A stretch of DNA of 64,000 nt from Desulfatitalea alkaliphila (lineage in GTDB: Bacteria > Desulfobacterota > Desulfobacteria > Desulfobacterales > Desulfosarcinaceae): contig NZ_JALJRB010000004.1 of NCBI RefSeq assembly GCF_022968795.1, positions 1 to 64,000 of the forward strand, written 5' to 3'. Shown here piece by piece: positions 7,844-16,088 of this stretch (the stretch's first letter is position 1; the number at the start of each line of letters is the position of its first letter). Both the position numbers and the translations under genes were made by a program. Under the pieces are notes generated by a model. That model had not been told where the DNA came from. It worked only from the letters and a program-made list of their open reading frames with translations, and did not search any database.

Positions 7844-8806
7844 ATGATCGATCCGCTGCTGCAGATTTGGTTGGCCTTGGCCCTGGACGGCTGCCTGGGC
7901 GATGCCCGCCGGTGGCCCCACCCGGTGCGCTTCATCGGCCGAACCGCTCTGGCGCTGGAAGGGCCGGCACGGCGCTGGATCCCATCGCCGCGCTTGGCCG
8001 GGGCGGTGGTGGCTTTTCTGGTGGTGGCGGGGACCATGGCCCTCACTGGTCTATTACTGCTTGTGGCCCGGCGCCTTTCACCCCTGGCCGGCGATTTGTT
8101 TTCGATCCTGCTGTTCTATTTCGCTTTTGCGGCCCGCGACCTGGCCGACCACGCCCTGGCCGTGGCGCGCCCATTGATGGCGGGTGATACAATCACCGCC
8201 CGGCAGCGGGTGGCATGGCTGGTGGGCCGCGACACCGATGCGCTGGATGCGGCCGGCGTCAGCCGCGCCACGGTGGAGAGCGTGGCCGAGAACACGGTGG
8301 ATGGCGTGCTGGCCCCCCTTTTCTTCGCTTTCTGTTTCGGCCCCGTGGGGGCTTGGGGATATAAGGCGGCCAGCACCCTGGATTCCACCTTCGGTTATCG
8401 AAACGCGCGCTACCGTCTGTTCGGTTGGGCCTCGGCCCGTCTGGATGACGCGGCCAACTTTCTGCCCGCCCGCCTGGGCCTGTTGTGCATCGCCCTGGCC
8501 GCCGCCTGCGATGGCGGATCCGCCCGCCGCGTGCTGCACATCGGTCGGCGGGACAGCCGCGCGCATGCCAGTCCCAACGCCGGCTATCCCGAAGCGGCCT
8601 TTGCCGCCGCCCTGGGGGTGCAGTTGGGTGGTGCAGTGATGCGCGCGGGGGTCCGCCAGGAGATGCCCGTGATGGGCGATCCGGGGCCGTCGCCGGATCA
8701 CGGCCACATCGCGGCGGCCGTGGCATTGATGGTCCGCACCACATTGGTGGGGGCTTTGCTGGGCACCGTCGTCACAATCGCCTGGCGGGCGGGAGGTGGA
8801 TCATGA
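7844..8806 (+). CDS. cbiB: Adenosylcobinamide-phosphate synthase CbiB
   Basis: The 320-residue membrane protein matches CbiB/CobD, which joins adenosylcobyric acid to aminopropanol (phosphate). It begins DPLLQIWLALALDGCLGDARRWPHPVRFIG, with the family pattern D-x-x-x-GD-x-x-x-x-PHPV. It contains ENTVDGVLAPLFF and the conserved DAANFLPARL and SPNAGYPEAAFAAALGVQLGG. Several hydrophobic segments place it in the inner membrane. Its ATG follows the stop of the CobD-CbiP fusion without a gap and its stop overlaps the cbiA start as ATGA, so translational coupling is likely. Both substrates come from the upstream fusion protein. Confidence 0.95.
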   Translation: MIDPLLQIWLALALDGCLGDARRWPHPVRFIGRTALALEGPARRWIPSPRLAGAVVAFLVVAGTMALTGLLLLVARRLSPLAGDLFSILLFYFAFAARDLADHALAVARPLMAGDTITARQRVAWLVGRDTDALDAAGVSRATVESVAENTVDGVLAPLFFAFCFGPVGAWGYKAASTLDSTFGYRNARYRLFGWASARLDDAANFLPARLGLLCIALAAACDGGSARRVLHIGRRDSRAHASPNAGYPEAAFAAALGVQLGGAVMRAGVRQEMPVMGDPGPSPDHGHIAAAVALMVRTTLVGALLGTVVTIAWRAGGGS

Positions 8807-10197
8807 GCGTCCATGTGCCCCGTCTCCTGGTGGCCGGCGCCCAGAGCGGCAGCGGCAAGACCAGTCTGACCCTGGCGCTGGTGGCGGCCCTGGTGCGACG
8901 CGGGCTCAAGGTGCAGACCTTCAAGGTCGGGCCCGATTTCCTCGACCCCACCTACCTGGCCATTGCATCGGGCCGACCCTGTTACAACCTGGATGGTTGG
9001 ATGTGCGGCCGGGCCTACGTGGCGGCACTGTTCGCCCGCGCCGCCGCCGATGCCGACATCGCCGTGATCGAAGGGGTGATGGGACTGTTCGACGGCGCCC
9101 GTCCCGACGGCCCGGACGGCAGTACGGCCCAGATCGCCTGCTGGCTGCGGGCGCCGGTGCTTCTGGCGGTCAATGTCCACGGCATGGCGCGCAGCATCGC
9201 CGCCTTGGTGGCCGGGTATGCGGGGTTCGAAAAAGGGGTGGCCATCGGCGGAGTGATCGCCAATTTTTGCGGTTCCGCGGGGCATGCCGACATTCTGCGG
9301 CAAGCCTTGGTCGCGGCTTGCCAACCGGCCTTGCTGGGTGCGCTGCCCCGCAACGGTTTGCCGGAAATCCCGCGCCGGCACTTGGGGCTGGTTTCCGCGG
9401 ATCCACAAACCAATTGCGACACTGCTCTATTGGACCGTTTTGCCGACGCGGCCGAAGCACACATGGACATGGCGGGCATCATCGCCATGGCCGCCGGTGC
9501 GGCGCCCCTGACCCCGGCCACCGACCCTTTTCACCGAACGGTGTCCGATGCCCATCCATGCCTGGCGGTGGCGCGGGATGCGGCCTTTCACTTTTACTAC
9601 CCCGACCTGTTGGAAATTCTCGAATCGCGCGGTTGCGCCATTCGTTACTTCTCACCGTTGCTGGACCATCAGGTGCCCGTCGATGCCGATGCCCTATACA
9701 TCGGCGGCGGTTATCCCGAACTGTACGCCGACCAATTGGCCGCCAACGGCGCCATGCTCGAAAGCATACGCGCCTTTGCCGGTGCCGGGCGACCGGTCTA
9801 TGCCGAGTGCGGCGGACTGATCTATCTGTCCCGCTCCCTCGAAACCCTGGACGGCCGCCGGCATCGCCTGGCGGCCGTGTTACCGGCCGACACCCGCATG
9901 CGCCGGCGCAAGCGGCACCTCGGCTACGTTAACGTCACCCTGCGCCGGGACACCCTTTGGGGCAAGGCCGGCGACACCCTGCGCGGCCACGCCTTTCACT
10001 ACTCCGAACTGCTCAACGATCCGGCCGAAGCGCCCGGTTGGCATCACGCCTATCATCTGACCGGTCGCAGCAACCCGTCCGGCTGGCTGGAAGGCTATGG
10101 GAGGGGGAATGTGTTGGCCAGTTATGTGCATTTGCATTGGGGGGGAAGTGATGGGGTGGTGGAGAGGTTTGTAGATAGTTTAAAGTTTAAAGTATAA
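8803..10197 (+). CDS. cbiA: Cobyrinate a,c-diamide synthase CbiA
   Basis: The 464-residue protein is a glutamine-dependent amidotransferase that amidates the a and c carboxylates of cobyrinate. The N-terminal P-loop domain has GAQSGSGKTSLTLAL, then FKVGPDFLDPTYL and YNLDGWM, typical of CbiA. The C-terminal triad-type amidotransferase domain has ALYIGGGYPELYAD and the nucleophile Cys in VYAECGGLIYLS. The ATG at 8803 is fixed by an ATGA overlap with cbiB and by GGGAGG at 8791-8796; the frame is open another 106 codons upstream. The last nine codons (VDSLKFKV and stop) lie inside the AT-rich repeat that begins at about 10171, so the C terminus was modified by repeat insertion. Confidence 0.95.
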   Translation: MSVHVPRLLVAGAQSGSGKTSLTLALVAALVRRGLKVQTFKVGPDFLDPTYLAIASGRPCYNLDGWMCGRAYVAALFARAAADADIAVIEGVMGLFDGARPDGPDGSTAQIACWLRAPVLLAVNVHGMARSIAALVAGYAGFEKGVAIGGVIANFCGSAGHADILRQALVAACQPALLGALPRNGLPEIPRRHLGLVSADPQTNCDTALLDRFADAAEAHMDMAGIIAMAAGAAPLTPATDPFHRTVSDAHPCLAVARDAAFHFYYPDLLEILESRGCAIRYFSPLLDHQVPVDADALYIGGGYPELYADQLAANGAMLESIRAFAGAGRPVYAECGGLIYLSRSLETLDGRRHRLAAVLPADTRMRRRKRHLGYVNVTLRRDTLWGKAGDTLRGHAFHYSELLNDPAEAPGWHHAYHLTGRSNPSGWLEGYGRGNVLASYVHLHWGGSDGVVERFVDSLKFKV

Positions 10198-10596
10198 AGT
10201 TTAAAGCAATGAATTCTATCATTTATATGTGGTGTGGGGGGAGATGATGATGTTGAAGGGCGACTTGCCATAAGTGTCAGGTAGCAGGGGAGTAAAGGAG
10301 TGGCGTGGTGATAATATCCTGCGCAGCCAACAAGCGGTGTGGTTATCCATAAGGGACAGGGTTGTAGTGGATATCGGAGATGCGCAATACTGCCATGAAG
10401 CCCACTGTTTCAGCATTGGAAGACATATCCAACGGTATTTCATGGCACCAAAGGCAGGAGAATGAGACTTTGGCACCTTTCATCGCGTGAGCGTCATGGA
10501 CCCACACACAACATATTCATCCACCCTCTAATCGGCAGAATACCTTAACTTTACACTTAAAACTTTAAACTTAAAACTTTAAACTCAATAAAGGAA
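10171..10596. repeat. AT-rich repeat element with ATAGTTTAAAG-type ends inside the B12 operon
   Basis: The left end, GTAGATAGTTTAAAG, is followed by direct TTTAAAG repeats to about 10206. The right end (10543-10585) is a run of CTTAAAACTTTAAA-type heptamers, so the ends are inverted with respect to each other. The 330-bp interior has lower GC than its surroundings and holds only short frames (10219-10476 minus, 85 codons) without a recognised domain. A second, shorter copy with matching ends and a similar right flank (CAGAAT-x-CCTTAACTT) lies at 44476-44597. It separates cbiA from cbiC-cbiX and provides the cbiA stop codon. Confidence 0.7.
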
Positions 10597-10601
10597 CTCC
10601 C

Positions 10602-11798
10602 ATGCCCCCCAAACCCTTGATCCACAATCTTCTGTTTCACCCTATCGATGGCCCAACCATAGAACAGCACTCCTTTGATGCCATCGACCGTGAGGCGCCG
10701 GCGCATGATTTTACTGCTGCACAGTGGCCGGTGGTGCGGCGCATGATTCACACCACGGCCGATTTCGGGTTGATCGAGGCGGTGCGGTTTTCCGACGATG
10801 CCGTCACGGCCGGTTGCAAGGCCCTTGGCGAGGGGCGGCCGATCTATACCGATGCGCAGATGATCCGTTCCGGTATTTCCACGGTGCGTCTGCGGGCCGT
10901 TAATCAGGGATACGATCGGACCCGGATTCACTGTCATGTCGCCGATCCGGACGTGGCCGCGGCGGCGCGGGAGAGCGGTCTGCCGCGGGCCGTGGCCGCC
11001 ATCCGCAAAGCGCGCGGGATGCTGGACGGGGCCATCGTGGCCGTGGGCAATTCGCCCACGGCATTGCTGGAGCTAAACCGCATGATCATCGAGGAGGGGG
11101 TGCGGCCGGCCCTGGTGATCGGCATGCCGGTGGGATTCGTGCATGTGGTGGAGAGCAAGGAGGAGTTGATGGGGCTGGACCTGCCCTGGATCGTGGTCCG
11201 TGGCCGGCGGGGGGGCAGCCCCCTGGCGGTGAGTGTGATCCATGCGTTGTGCGTCCTGGCGGAGGCGGAGCGGACCGAAGCGGCCTGCGATGCGGCTGCG
11301 GCGGCGGACGATTTCGATGCCGTGATTCTTTTGGGCCACGGCAGCCGCGTGCCGGATGCGGGTCAGTCCATGCAGCGGGTGGCGGCGGCACTGCAAGAAG
11401 CCGGACGTTACCCCCGGGTGGCCTGCTGCAACATGTCGCGCTTGGGTCCCCATTTCGAGGAAACCTTCACGGCCATGGTGCGGCAGGGGGCGCGGCAGGT
11501 GCTGGTGCTGCCCTATTTCCTGCACGATGGACTGCACATTCGTCTGGATATTCCGGCCATGATGCAGGCGGCAGCAGCGCAGCATCCCGATGTCGGGCTG
11601 GTGTTCGGCCCCAACCTGGGTTTCGACCCGTTGCTGGTGGAGTTGGTCGAACGGCGCATCGCCCAGTCCCGGGGATTGGCGGATGTGCGGCAGTTGCGAC
11701 TGCCGGAGGAGGACGATTATCCAGTGCCGCCCGGACAGTGCGCCTTCGTGGCCATGCCGCCGGAAGAGGCGCAGCGGTGGAAGTCAAAGCAGTCTTAA
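10602..11798 (+). CDS. CbiC-CbiX fusion: cobalt-precorrin-8 methylmutase + sirohydrochlorin cobaltochelatase
   Basis: The 398-residue protein contains two enzymes. Residues 1-215 are CbiC/CobH: the family pattern RMIHTTADFGL, then IYTDAQMIRSGI, AVGNSPTALLEL and PALVIGMPVGFVHVVESKEEL. This half moves the C-11 methyl to C-12 to form cobyrinate. From about residue 230 comes a short-form CbiX chelatase: AVILLGHGSR and VLVLPYFLHDGLHIRLDIP carry the metal-binding histidines. It inserts Co2+ into sirohydrochlorin at the start of the pathway. First and near-last ring steps are thus joined in one polypeptide. The start ATG at 10602 follows the AT-rich repeat, with AAAGGAA seven bases ahead. Confidence 0.93.
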   Translation: MPPKPLIHNLLFHPIDGPTIEQHSFDAIDREAPAHDFTAAQWPVVRRMIHTTADFGLIEAVRFSDDAVTAGCKALGEGRPIYTDAQMIRSGISTVRLRAVNQGYDRTRIHCHVADPDVAAAARESGLPRAVAAIRKARGMLDGAIVAVGNSPTALLELNRMIIEEGVRPALVIGMPVGFVHVVESKEELMGLDLPWIVVRGRRGGSPLAVSVIHALCVLAEAERTEAACDAAAAADDFDAVILLGHGSRVPDAGQSMQRVAAALQEAGRYPRVACCNMSRLGPHFEETFTAMVRQGARQVLVLPYFLHDGLHIRLDIPAMMQAAAAQHPDVGLVFGPNLGFDPLLVELVERRIAQSRGLADVRQLRLPEEDDYPVPPGQCAFVAMPPEEAQRWKSKQS

Positions 11799-11873
11799 AT
11801 GGTTGGACAAGGTGTGCCTTGGTGGGGTGCGCTGTTGCGCCGCTTGGCGTTTGTCGGAAAAGGAGGACTTGGT

Positions 11874-12020
11874 ATGCGAAGTGTTGTCAGGAAGCCTTGG
11901 CCGTCAATGACGGTGATGCTGCCGGCGGCGGGGTGGCTTGCGCCGGGTCGGGCCCATGCCATGCACATCGCCGAGGGTATTCTACCGGCGGGGGGAGGGA
12001 CGACGGGGCACAATGGCTGA
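11874..12020 (+). pseudogene. Truncated CbiM (cobalt ECF transporter S component) N-terminal stub
   Basis: A 48-residue frame starts at ATG 11874 behind an excellent AAAGGAGG (11859-11866). It encodes a basic start, a hydrophobic stretch and then GRAHAMHIAEGILPAGGG. M-H-I-x-E-G-x-L-P is the hallmark start of mature CbiM; its N-terminal histidine coordinates cobalt. The reading frame then ends in TGA at 12018-12020, eight codons after the motif, where a normal CbiM continues for about 200 residues of membrane segments. The remainder of cbiM appears deleted and cbiD begins inside the stub at 12013. It could survive only as a leader that couples translation into cbiD. Confidence 0.7.
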
Positions 12021-13104
12021 GCATCGCTGGGGATACACGACCGGCGCCTGTGCCGCCGCCGCCGCCAAGGCGGCTTTGCAGGTGCTTTGCGGGATCGCCG
12101 AACCGCCGCCTGTTGTGTGCCTGACTTTTCCCGGCGGCCGCCGGCACACCTTGCCCCTGGCCTTTGTGCGGGCCACCGCCGGGGGGGCGGAGGCCGGGGT
12201 GGTCAAGGACGCGGGGGACGATCCCGATGTGACCCACGGCGCCTTGGTAACCGCCCACGTGTGCTGGACCAATGGCGCAGAGATGGTGTTTCGTGCCGGC
12301 GAGGGAGTGGGTACGGTGACCAAGCCGGGTTTGTCCATCGCGCCGGGCGAGCCGGCCATCAACTCCGGCCCCCGCCGCATGATCCGCCGCGCACTGGCGG
12401 AGGTGAGCGACCGGCCGGTGCAGGTCACCATCGGCATTGCCGGCGGTCGCCAACTGGCTGCCAAGACCTTCAATCCCCGTCTGGGGATTGAGAACGGCCT
12501 GTCGGTGCTGGGCACCACCGGCCGGGTGCGCCCCTTCAGCTGCGCCGCGCTGCGCTCCGCTTTAGTGTGCACCCTGGATGTGGCATGGGCTTGCGGGGTG
12601 CGTGCCCCGGTGCTGGTGCCGGGTCATATCGGTGAACAGGCGGCCCGTTGCCATTTGCAAACCACCCCCGAACAGGTCCTCGAGGTGGGCAACGAATGGG
12701 GATTTGTGCTTGGGCGTCTGGTGCGCTACCCCTTCGAGCGCTTGCTGTTATTCGGCCATCCGGGCAAGTTGGCCAAGTTGGCCGACGGCCAGTGGGACAC
12801 CCACTCCGCCCGTTCCACCAGCCCGGTGGCGGCGGTGCGGCGTATCGCGCAACCGTTGCTGGCGGCGCCGCTGCCCGACAGCCCCACCACCGAAGGCGTC
12901 TTCGGCGCTCTGGCGCCGCATGAACGCCGCCGGGCGGCCGAGGCGGTGGCCGCCGCCGTGGCTGCGGCCGTGGCGGAGAAGATCGGCGCCCGGTGGCCGG
13001 TGGCGGTGGTGTTGGTGGATATGAAGGGCGGGTTGTTGGGGGCGGTCGGTCAGTGGCAAAGATGGCGTCCGCGGCAATCGCCGAAGGCCGCGGAGGGTGC
13101 TTGA
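12013..13104 (+). CDS. cbiD: Cobalt-precorrin-5B C1-methyltransferase CbiD
   Basis: The 363-residue protein is CbiD, the SAM-dependent C-1 methyltransferase of the anaerobic pathway. The conserved N terminus is RWGYTTGACAAAAAKAAL. VTKPGLSIAPGEPAINSGPRRMI and GIENGLSVLGTTGRVRPFS are also family signatures, as is LLFGHPGKLAKLADG. Family length is about 360-380. The ATG at 12013 is preceded by GGGAGGG at 11993-11999 and overlaps the stop of the cbiM stub. cbiE follows after an 86-bp gap. Confidence 0.95.
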   Translation: MAEHRWGYTTGACAAAAAKAALQVLCGIAEPPPVVCLTFPGGRRHTLPLAFVRATAGGAEAGVVKDAGDDPDVTHGALVTAHVCWTNGAEMVFRAGEGVGTVTKPGLSIAPGEPAINSGPRRMIRRALAEVSDRPVQVTIGIAGGRQLAAKTFNPRLGIENGLSVLGTTGRVRPFSCAALRSALVCTLDVAWACGVRAPVLVPGHIGEQAARCHLQTTPEQVLEVGNEWGFVLGRLVRYPFERLLLFGHPGKLAKLADGQWDTHSARSTSPVAAVRRIAQPLLAAPLPDSPTTEGVFGALAPHERRRAAEAVAAAVAAAVAEKIGARWPVAVVLVDMKGGLLGAVGQWQRWRPRQSPKAAEGA

Positions 13105-13190
13105 GCCCGCTTCCAGTCTTACTTGGGCTTTGCGCATAACCGCATTTTATTTTAATCTTGCTGCTTGTAAGGTCGGGCGGGAGAAGCGAT

Positions 13191-13847
13191 GTGGATATGA
13201 TACCTGATGCCGATCCATTGCCGATTGCCATCGTCGGCTGCGGGCCGGGTGCCCCTGAATATTTGACCGCGGCGGGACAGGACGCCATCCGGTCGGCCGC
13301 GGTGCTGGTCGGCAGCGCGCAGTTGCTGGCGCTGCACGCGGCGGCGGGCCAGGCGCGGGTGGTGTTCGGCAGCGATGTCGCCGAAACATTGGCGCAGATC
13401 GAGCGCCACCGGCGGCGGCACGCCGTGGCGGTGTTGGTCAGCGGCGATCCGGGGCTGTGCAGCCTGGCGCGGCCGGTGCTGCGGCGGTTCGGCCGGGCGT
13501 CCTGCCGGGTGATACCCGGGGTGAGCGCGGTGCAGGCTGCTTTCGCCGCCGTGGGGGTGGACTGGCTGGATGCAGCCATTGTCGACGCCCATCACGCCTT
13601 GCCGGAGGCGGACATCGAGGCCCTGTCTGATCGGCAAAAGATTGCCGTGCTGGGGGGCCACCGGGAGGCCCTGGCGTGGATCGTGCGTTTGGGCGCCCGG
13701 CTGGGAGATGCCTACACGCCGGTGGTGTGCGAAGATCTGACCTTGCCGGGCGAGCGTGTTCGCATTCTCGCGCCGGGCAGCAGTGTGCAAGGGCCGCTGG
13801 CCTCCCGTACCATTGTGCTTTTTTTAGGAAAGGAACTGCTTACATGA
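13191..13847 (+). CDS. cbiE: Cobalt-precorrin-7 C5-methyltransferase CbiE
   Basis: The 218-residue protein is a precorrin methyltransferase of the CbiE family. It opens IAIVGCGPGAPEYLTAAG, the SAM-binding loop is VAVLVSGDPGLCSLARPV, and RVIPGVSAVQAAFAAVGVDW follows. CbiE methylates C-5. In many genomes it is fused to, or next to, CbiT, which methylates C-15 and decarboxylates; no CbiT domain follows here. GTG at 13191 is chosen because GGGAG (13179-13183) is seven bases upstream; ATG 13197 and TTG 13158 are alternatives. The stop overlaps the cbiL ATG. Confidence 0.9.
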   Translation: MDMIPDADPLPIAIVGCGPGAPEYLTAAGQDAIRSAAVLVGSAQLLALHAAAGQARVVFGSDVAETLAQIERHRRRHAVAVLVSGDPGLCSLARPVLRRFGRASCRVIPGVSAVQAAFAAVGVDWLDAAIVDAHHALPEADIEALSDRQKIAVLGGHREALAWIVRLGARLGDAYTPVVCEDLTLPGERVRILAPGSSVQGPLASRTIVLFLGKELLT

Positions 13848-14572
13848 CCCTCGGAACCTTATACGGCATCGGCATCGGTCCGGGCGACCCGGATCTGATC
13901 ACCGTCAAGGGCGCCCGGCTGCTGGGCCGCTGCCGCCACCTTTTTGTGCCCAAGGCCCGGCAGGCCGCCGACAGCGTTGCCCTGGGCATCGTGCGCAAGC
14001 ATTTGTCGCCGGACACCGTGATTCACGCGGTGCTTTTTCCCATGGTCACCGACCCGACCGAATTGGAAAGCCGCTGGCGCGAATCGGCACGGCAGGTGGC
14101 GGCGGTGCTCGAACAGGGCGAAGACGCCTGTTTCGTCACCTTGGGCGACGCTTTTCTCTACTCCACCTACATCTACCTGGTGCGTACCTTGCGGCAGGTG
14201 CTGCCCGGCGCCGTTGTCGTCACCGTGCCGGGTATCACCGCCTTCAGTGCCGTGGCCGCGGCCACCGAATTTCCGGTGGGGGAGGGCAAGATGCCGGTGA
14301 CCATCGTGCCCACGGCCGACGATCTCAGCGCCGTGGACAGGGCCCTGGCCGGGCCGGGGACCGTGATACTGATGAAAATCGGCAAGCGGCTGGACGCCGT
14401 GCTGGATCTGCTCGAACGGCACGAGGCCCTGGACGCCGGGGTCTTCGTGGCCCATGCGGGCATGGCCGACGAAGTGGTATCCACCGATCTGCGCGCATTG
14501 CGGGGGCGGGGCGAGGGGTTCGGCTATCTGTCCACCATCCTGGTGAGCCCGCAACGGGGAGGGGTGTCATGA
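13844..14572 (+). CDS. cbiL: Cobalt-precorrin-2 C20-methyltransferase CbiL
   Basis: The 242-residue protein matches CbiL/CobI. It starts LYGIGIGPGDPDLITVKGARLL, with the metal/substrate-type region VFVPKARQ-like and SLALGI-like elements (LFVPKARQAADSVALGIVRK). CFVTLGDAFLYSTYIYL and VVTVPGITAFSAVAA form the methyltransferase core. It uses SAM to methylate C-20 of Co-precorrin-2, the first methylation after cobalt insertion. The ATG at 13844 overlaps the cbiE stop and has AGGAAAGGAA upstream. The stop overlaps the cbiF ATG as ATGA. Confidence 0.95.
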   Translation: MTLGTLYGIGIGPGDPDLITVKGARLLGRCRHLFVPKARQAADSVALGIVRKHLSPDTVIHAVLFPMVTDPTELESRWRESARQVAAVLEQGEDACFVTLGDAFLYSTYIYLVRTLRQVLPGAVVVTVPGITAFSAVAAATEFPVGEGKMPVTIVPTADDLSAVDRALAGPGTVILMKIGKRLDAVLDLLERHEALDAGVFVAHAGMADEVVSTDLRALRGRGEGFGYLSTILVSPQRGGVS

Positions 14573-15324
14573 AAGTCTATTTTGTCGGCGCGGGGCCGGG
14601 AGATCCCGATCTGTTGACCCGCAAGGCCGAGCGGCTGCTGCGCCGGGCCCAGGTGTGCATCTACGCCGGCTCCCTGGTCAGTCCGATGGTGTTGGCGCTG
14701 TTGCCGGCGGCGGCCCGGTCTTATAATTCCGCCGGTCTCACCCTGGAGGAGACCATCGCCATCATGTTGCAGGCCAGGGACGCGGATCAGGACGTGGTGC
14801 GGTTGCACACCGGCGATCCCTCCCTCTACAGCGCCACGGCGGAGCAGATGGCCGCCCTGGAGCGCCACGGCATGGTTTACGAGGTGGTGCCGGGGGTCAG
14901 CGCCTTTCAAGCCGCCGCGGCGACCCTGGGCTGGGAACTGACATTGCCCGAAACCACCCAGAGCGTGGTGTTGACCCGCACGCCGGGTCGCACCCCCATG
15001 CCCGCCGGTGAAACCCTGGCGCGGTTCGGCCGTTCGGGGGCCACTTTGTGCCTTTACCTGTCGGCCCACACCATCGCGGAGACGGCCGCCACCCTGGCGG
15101 CCCACTACGGCCGCGACTGTCCGGCGGCGGTGGTCTATCGCGCCTCATGGCCCGACGAGCGGATCGTGCGGGGCACCCTGGCCGACATCGCCGCCAAAAC
15201 CCGCGCGGCCGGCATCACCAAGACGGCCTTGATTCTGGTGCGGCCGGCGCCCGTCCAGCCGGCCTGCTCCCGGCTCTACGATGCCGATTTCAGCCACGGC
15301 GCGCGCGAGGGGCGGACATCATGA
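14569..15324 (+). CDS. cbiF: Cobalt-precorrin-4 C11-methyltransferase CbiF
   Basis: The 251-residue protein matches CbiF/CobM. The N terminus KVYFVGAGPGDPDLLTRKAERLL and IYAGSLVSP are diagnostic. VVRLHTGDPSLYSATAEQM and YEVVPGVSAFQAAAATLGWELTLPE form the SAM site, and VVLTRTPGRTPMP is the CbiF-specific loop. It methylates C-11 of Co-precorrin-4. Start and stop both overlap their neighbours by 4 bp (ATGA), so cbiL, cbiF and cbiG are probably translated in a coupled fashion. Confidence 0.96.
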   Translation: MKVYFVGAGPGDPDLLTRKAERLLRRAQVCIYAGSLVSPMVLALLPAAARSYNSAGLTLEETIAIMLQARDADQDVVRLHTGDPSLYSATAEQMAALERHGMVYEVVPGVSAFQAAAATLGWELTLPETTQSVVLTRTPGRTPMPAGETLARFGRSGATLCLYLSAHTIAETAATLAAHYGRDCPAAVVYRASWPDERIVRGTLADIAAKTRAAGITKTALILVRPAPVQPACSRLYDADFSHGAREGRTS

Positions 15325-16088
15325 TCGCCCTGGTGACCCTTTCGGCGACCGGTGCGGAGTTGGCCGCCACCCTGCACCGGCGAATGGCCGGCAGCGCGCT
15401 CTATATTCACAGCGCGGTGGCGCCGGCGCCCGCCGACGCCGAGCGTTTTGAACGTTCCGCCGACCTGCTGGCCCGACTGTTTGCGACGGTCGACGGCATC
15501 GTTTTCATCGGCCCCTGCGGGGTTGCGGTGCGGGCCATCGCTCCCTGTCTCCAGGACAAGTACAGCGATCCGGCGGTGGTGGTGCTGGATGTGGGCGCGC
15601 GCCACGCCATCAGCCTGCTCAGCGGCCACGAAGGCGGCGCCAACGACCTGGCCCTGACCGTGGCCAATATCCTGGGCGCCGAGCCGGTGGTGACCACCAC
15701 CACCGAAGCGGAGAAGCGGATCATCGTGGGCGTGGGCTGCCGTCGCGGATGTTCGGCCGAAGCTATCGCGGCGGCGGTGCGGGTGGGGTTGGCCCGGGCC
15801 GGCACGGATCTGACCCAGGTGCGCTACCTGGCCAGTGCCGACATCAAGGCCGACGAACCCGGCCTGGCGGCCGCGGCCCGCCAACTGAAACTGCCGCTGC
15901 GCCTGATCGCCTCCGAAGCGATTCGGAACTGTACTCAGCCGTTCAACGAACAGGCCTTGGTGAAAGAAAAAGTAAACCTGCCCGGCGTCGCCGAACCGGC
16001 GGCCCTTCTGGCGGGAAGGAGGACCCGATTAATACTGCCCCGCATCATACACAATCAAGTGACCGTGGCCGTCGCCCGGGAAGAGTAA
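15321..16088 (+). CDS. cbiG: Cobalt-precorrin-5A hydrolase CbiG, short form
   Basis: CbiG opens the delta-lactone of Co-precorrin-5A and releases acetaldehyde, which contracts the ring. This protein is 255 residues, against about 330-350 for the family. The N-terminal part is present (VFIGPCGVAVRAIAPCLQDKYSDPAVVVLD and ISLLSGHEGGANDLA). It continues from TTTTEAEKRIIVGVGCRRGCSAEAI straight into the C-terminal domain (LASADIKADEPGLAAAA, FNEQALVKEKVNLPGVAEPAAL). The variable middle domain is therefore missing or minimal, without a frameshift. ATG 15321 overlaps the cbiF stop. Its 3-prime end overlaps the cbiH frame by about 60 bp. Confidence 0.92.
   Translation: MIALVTLSATGAELAATLHRRMAGSALYIHSAVAPAPADAERFERSADLLARLFATVDGIVFIGPCGVAVRAIAPCLQDKYSDPAVVVLDVGARHAISLLSGHEGGANDLALTVANILGAEPVVTTTTEAEKRIIVGVGCRRGCSAEAIAAAVRVGLARAGTDLTQVRYLASADIKADEPGLAAAARQLKLPLRLIASEAIRNCTQPFNEQALVKEKVNLPGVAEPAALLAGRRTRLILPRIIHNQVTVAVAREE

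Noticed and set aside
10219-10476. 85-codon ORF inside the AT-rich repeat
   Set aside because: No ribosome binding site, no recognised domain and unusual composition; treated as non-coding interior of the repeat element.
12536-13579. 347-codon minus-strand ORF across cbiD and cbiE
   Set aside because: Antisense to two well-identified genes and of biased composition.
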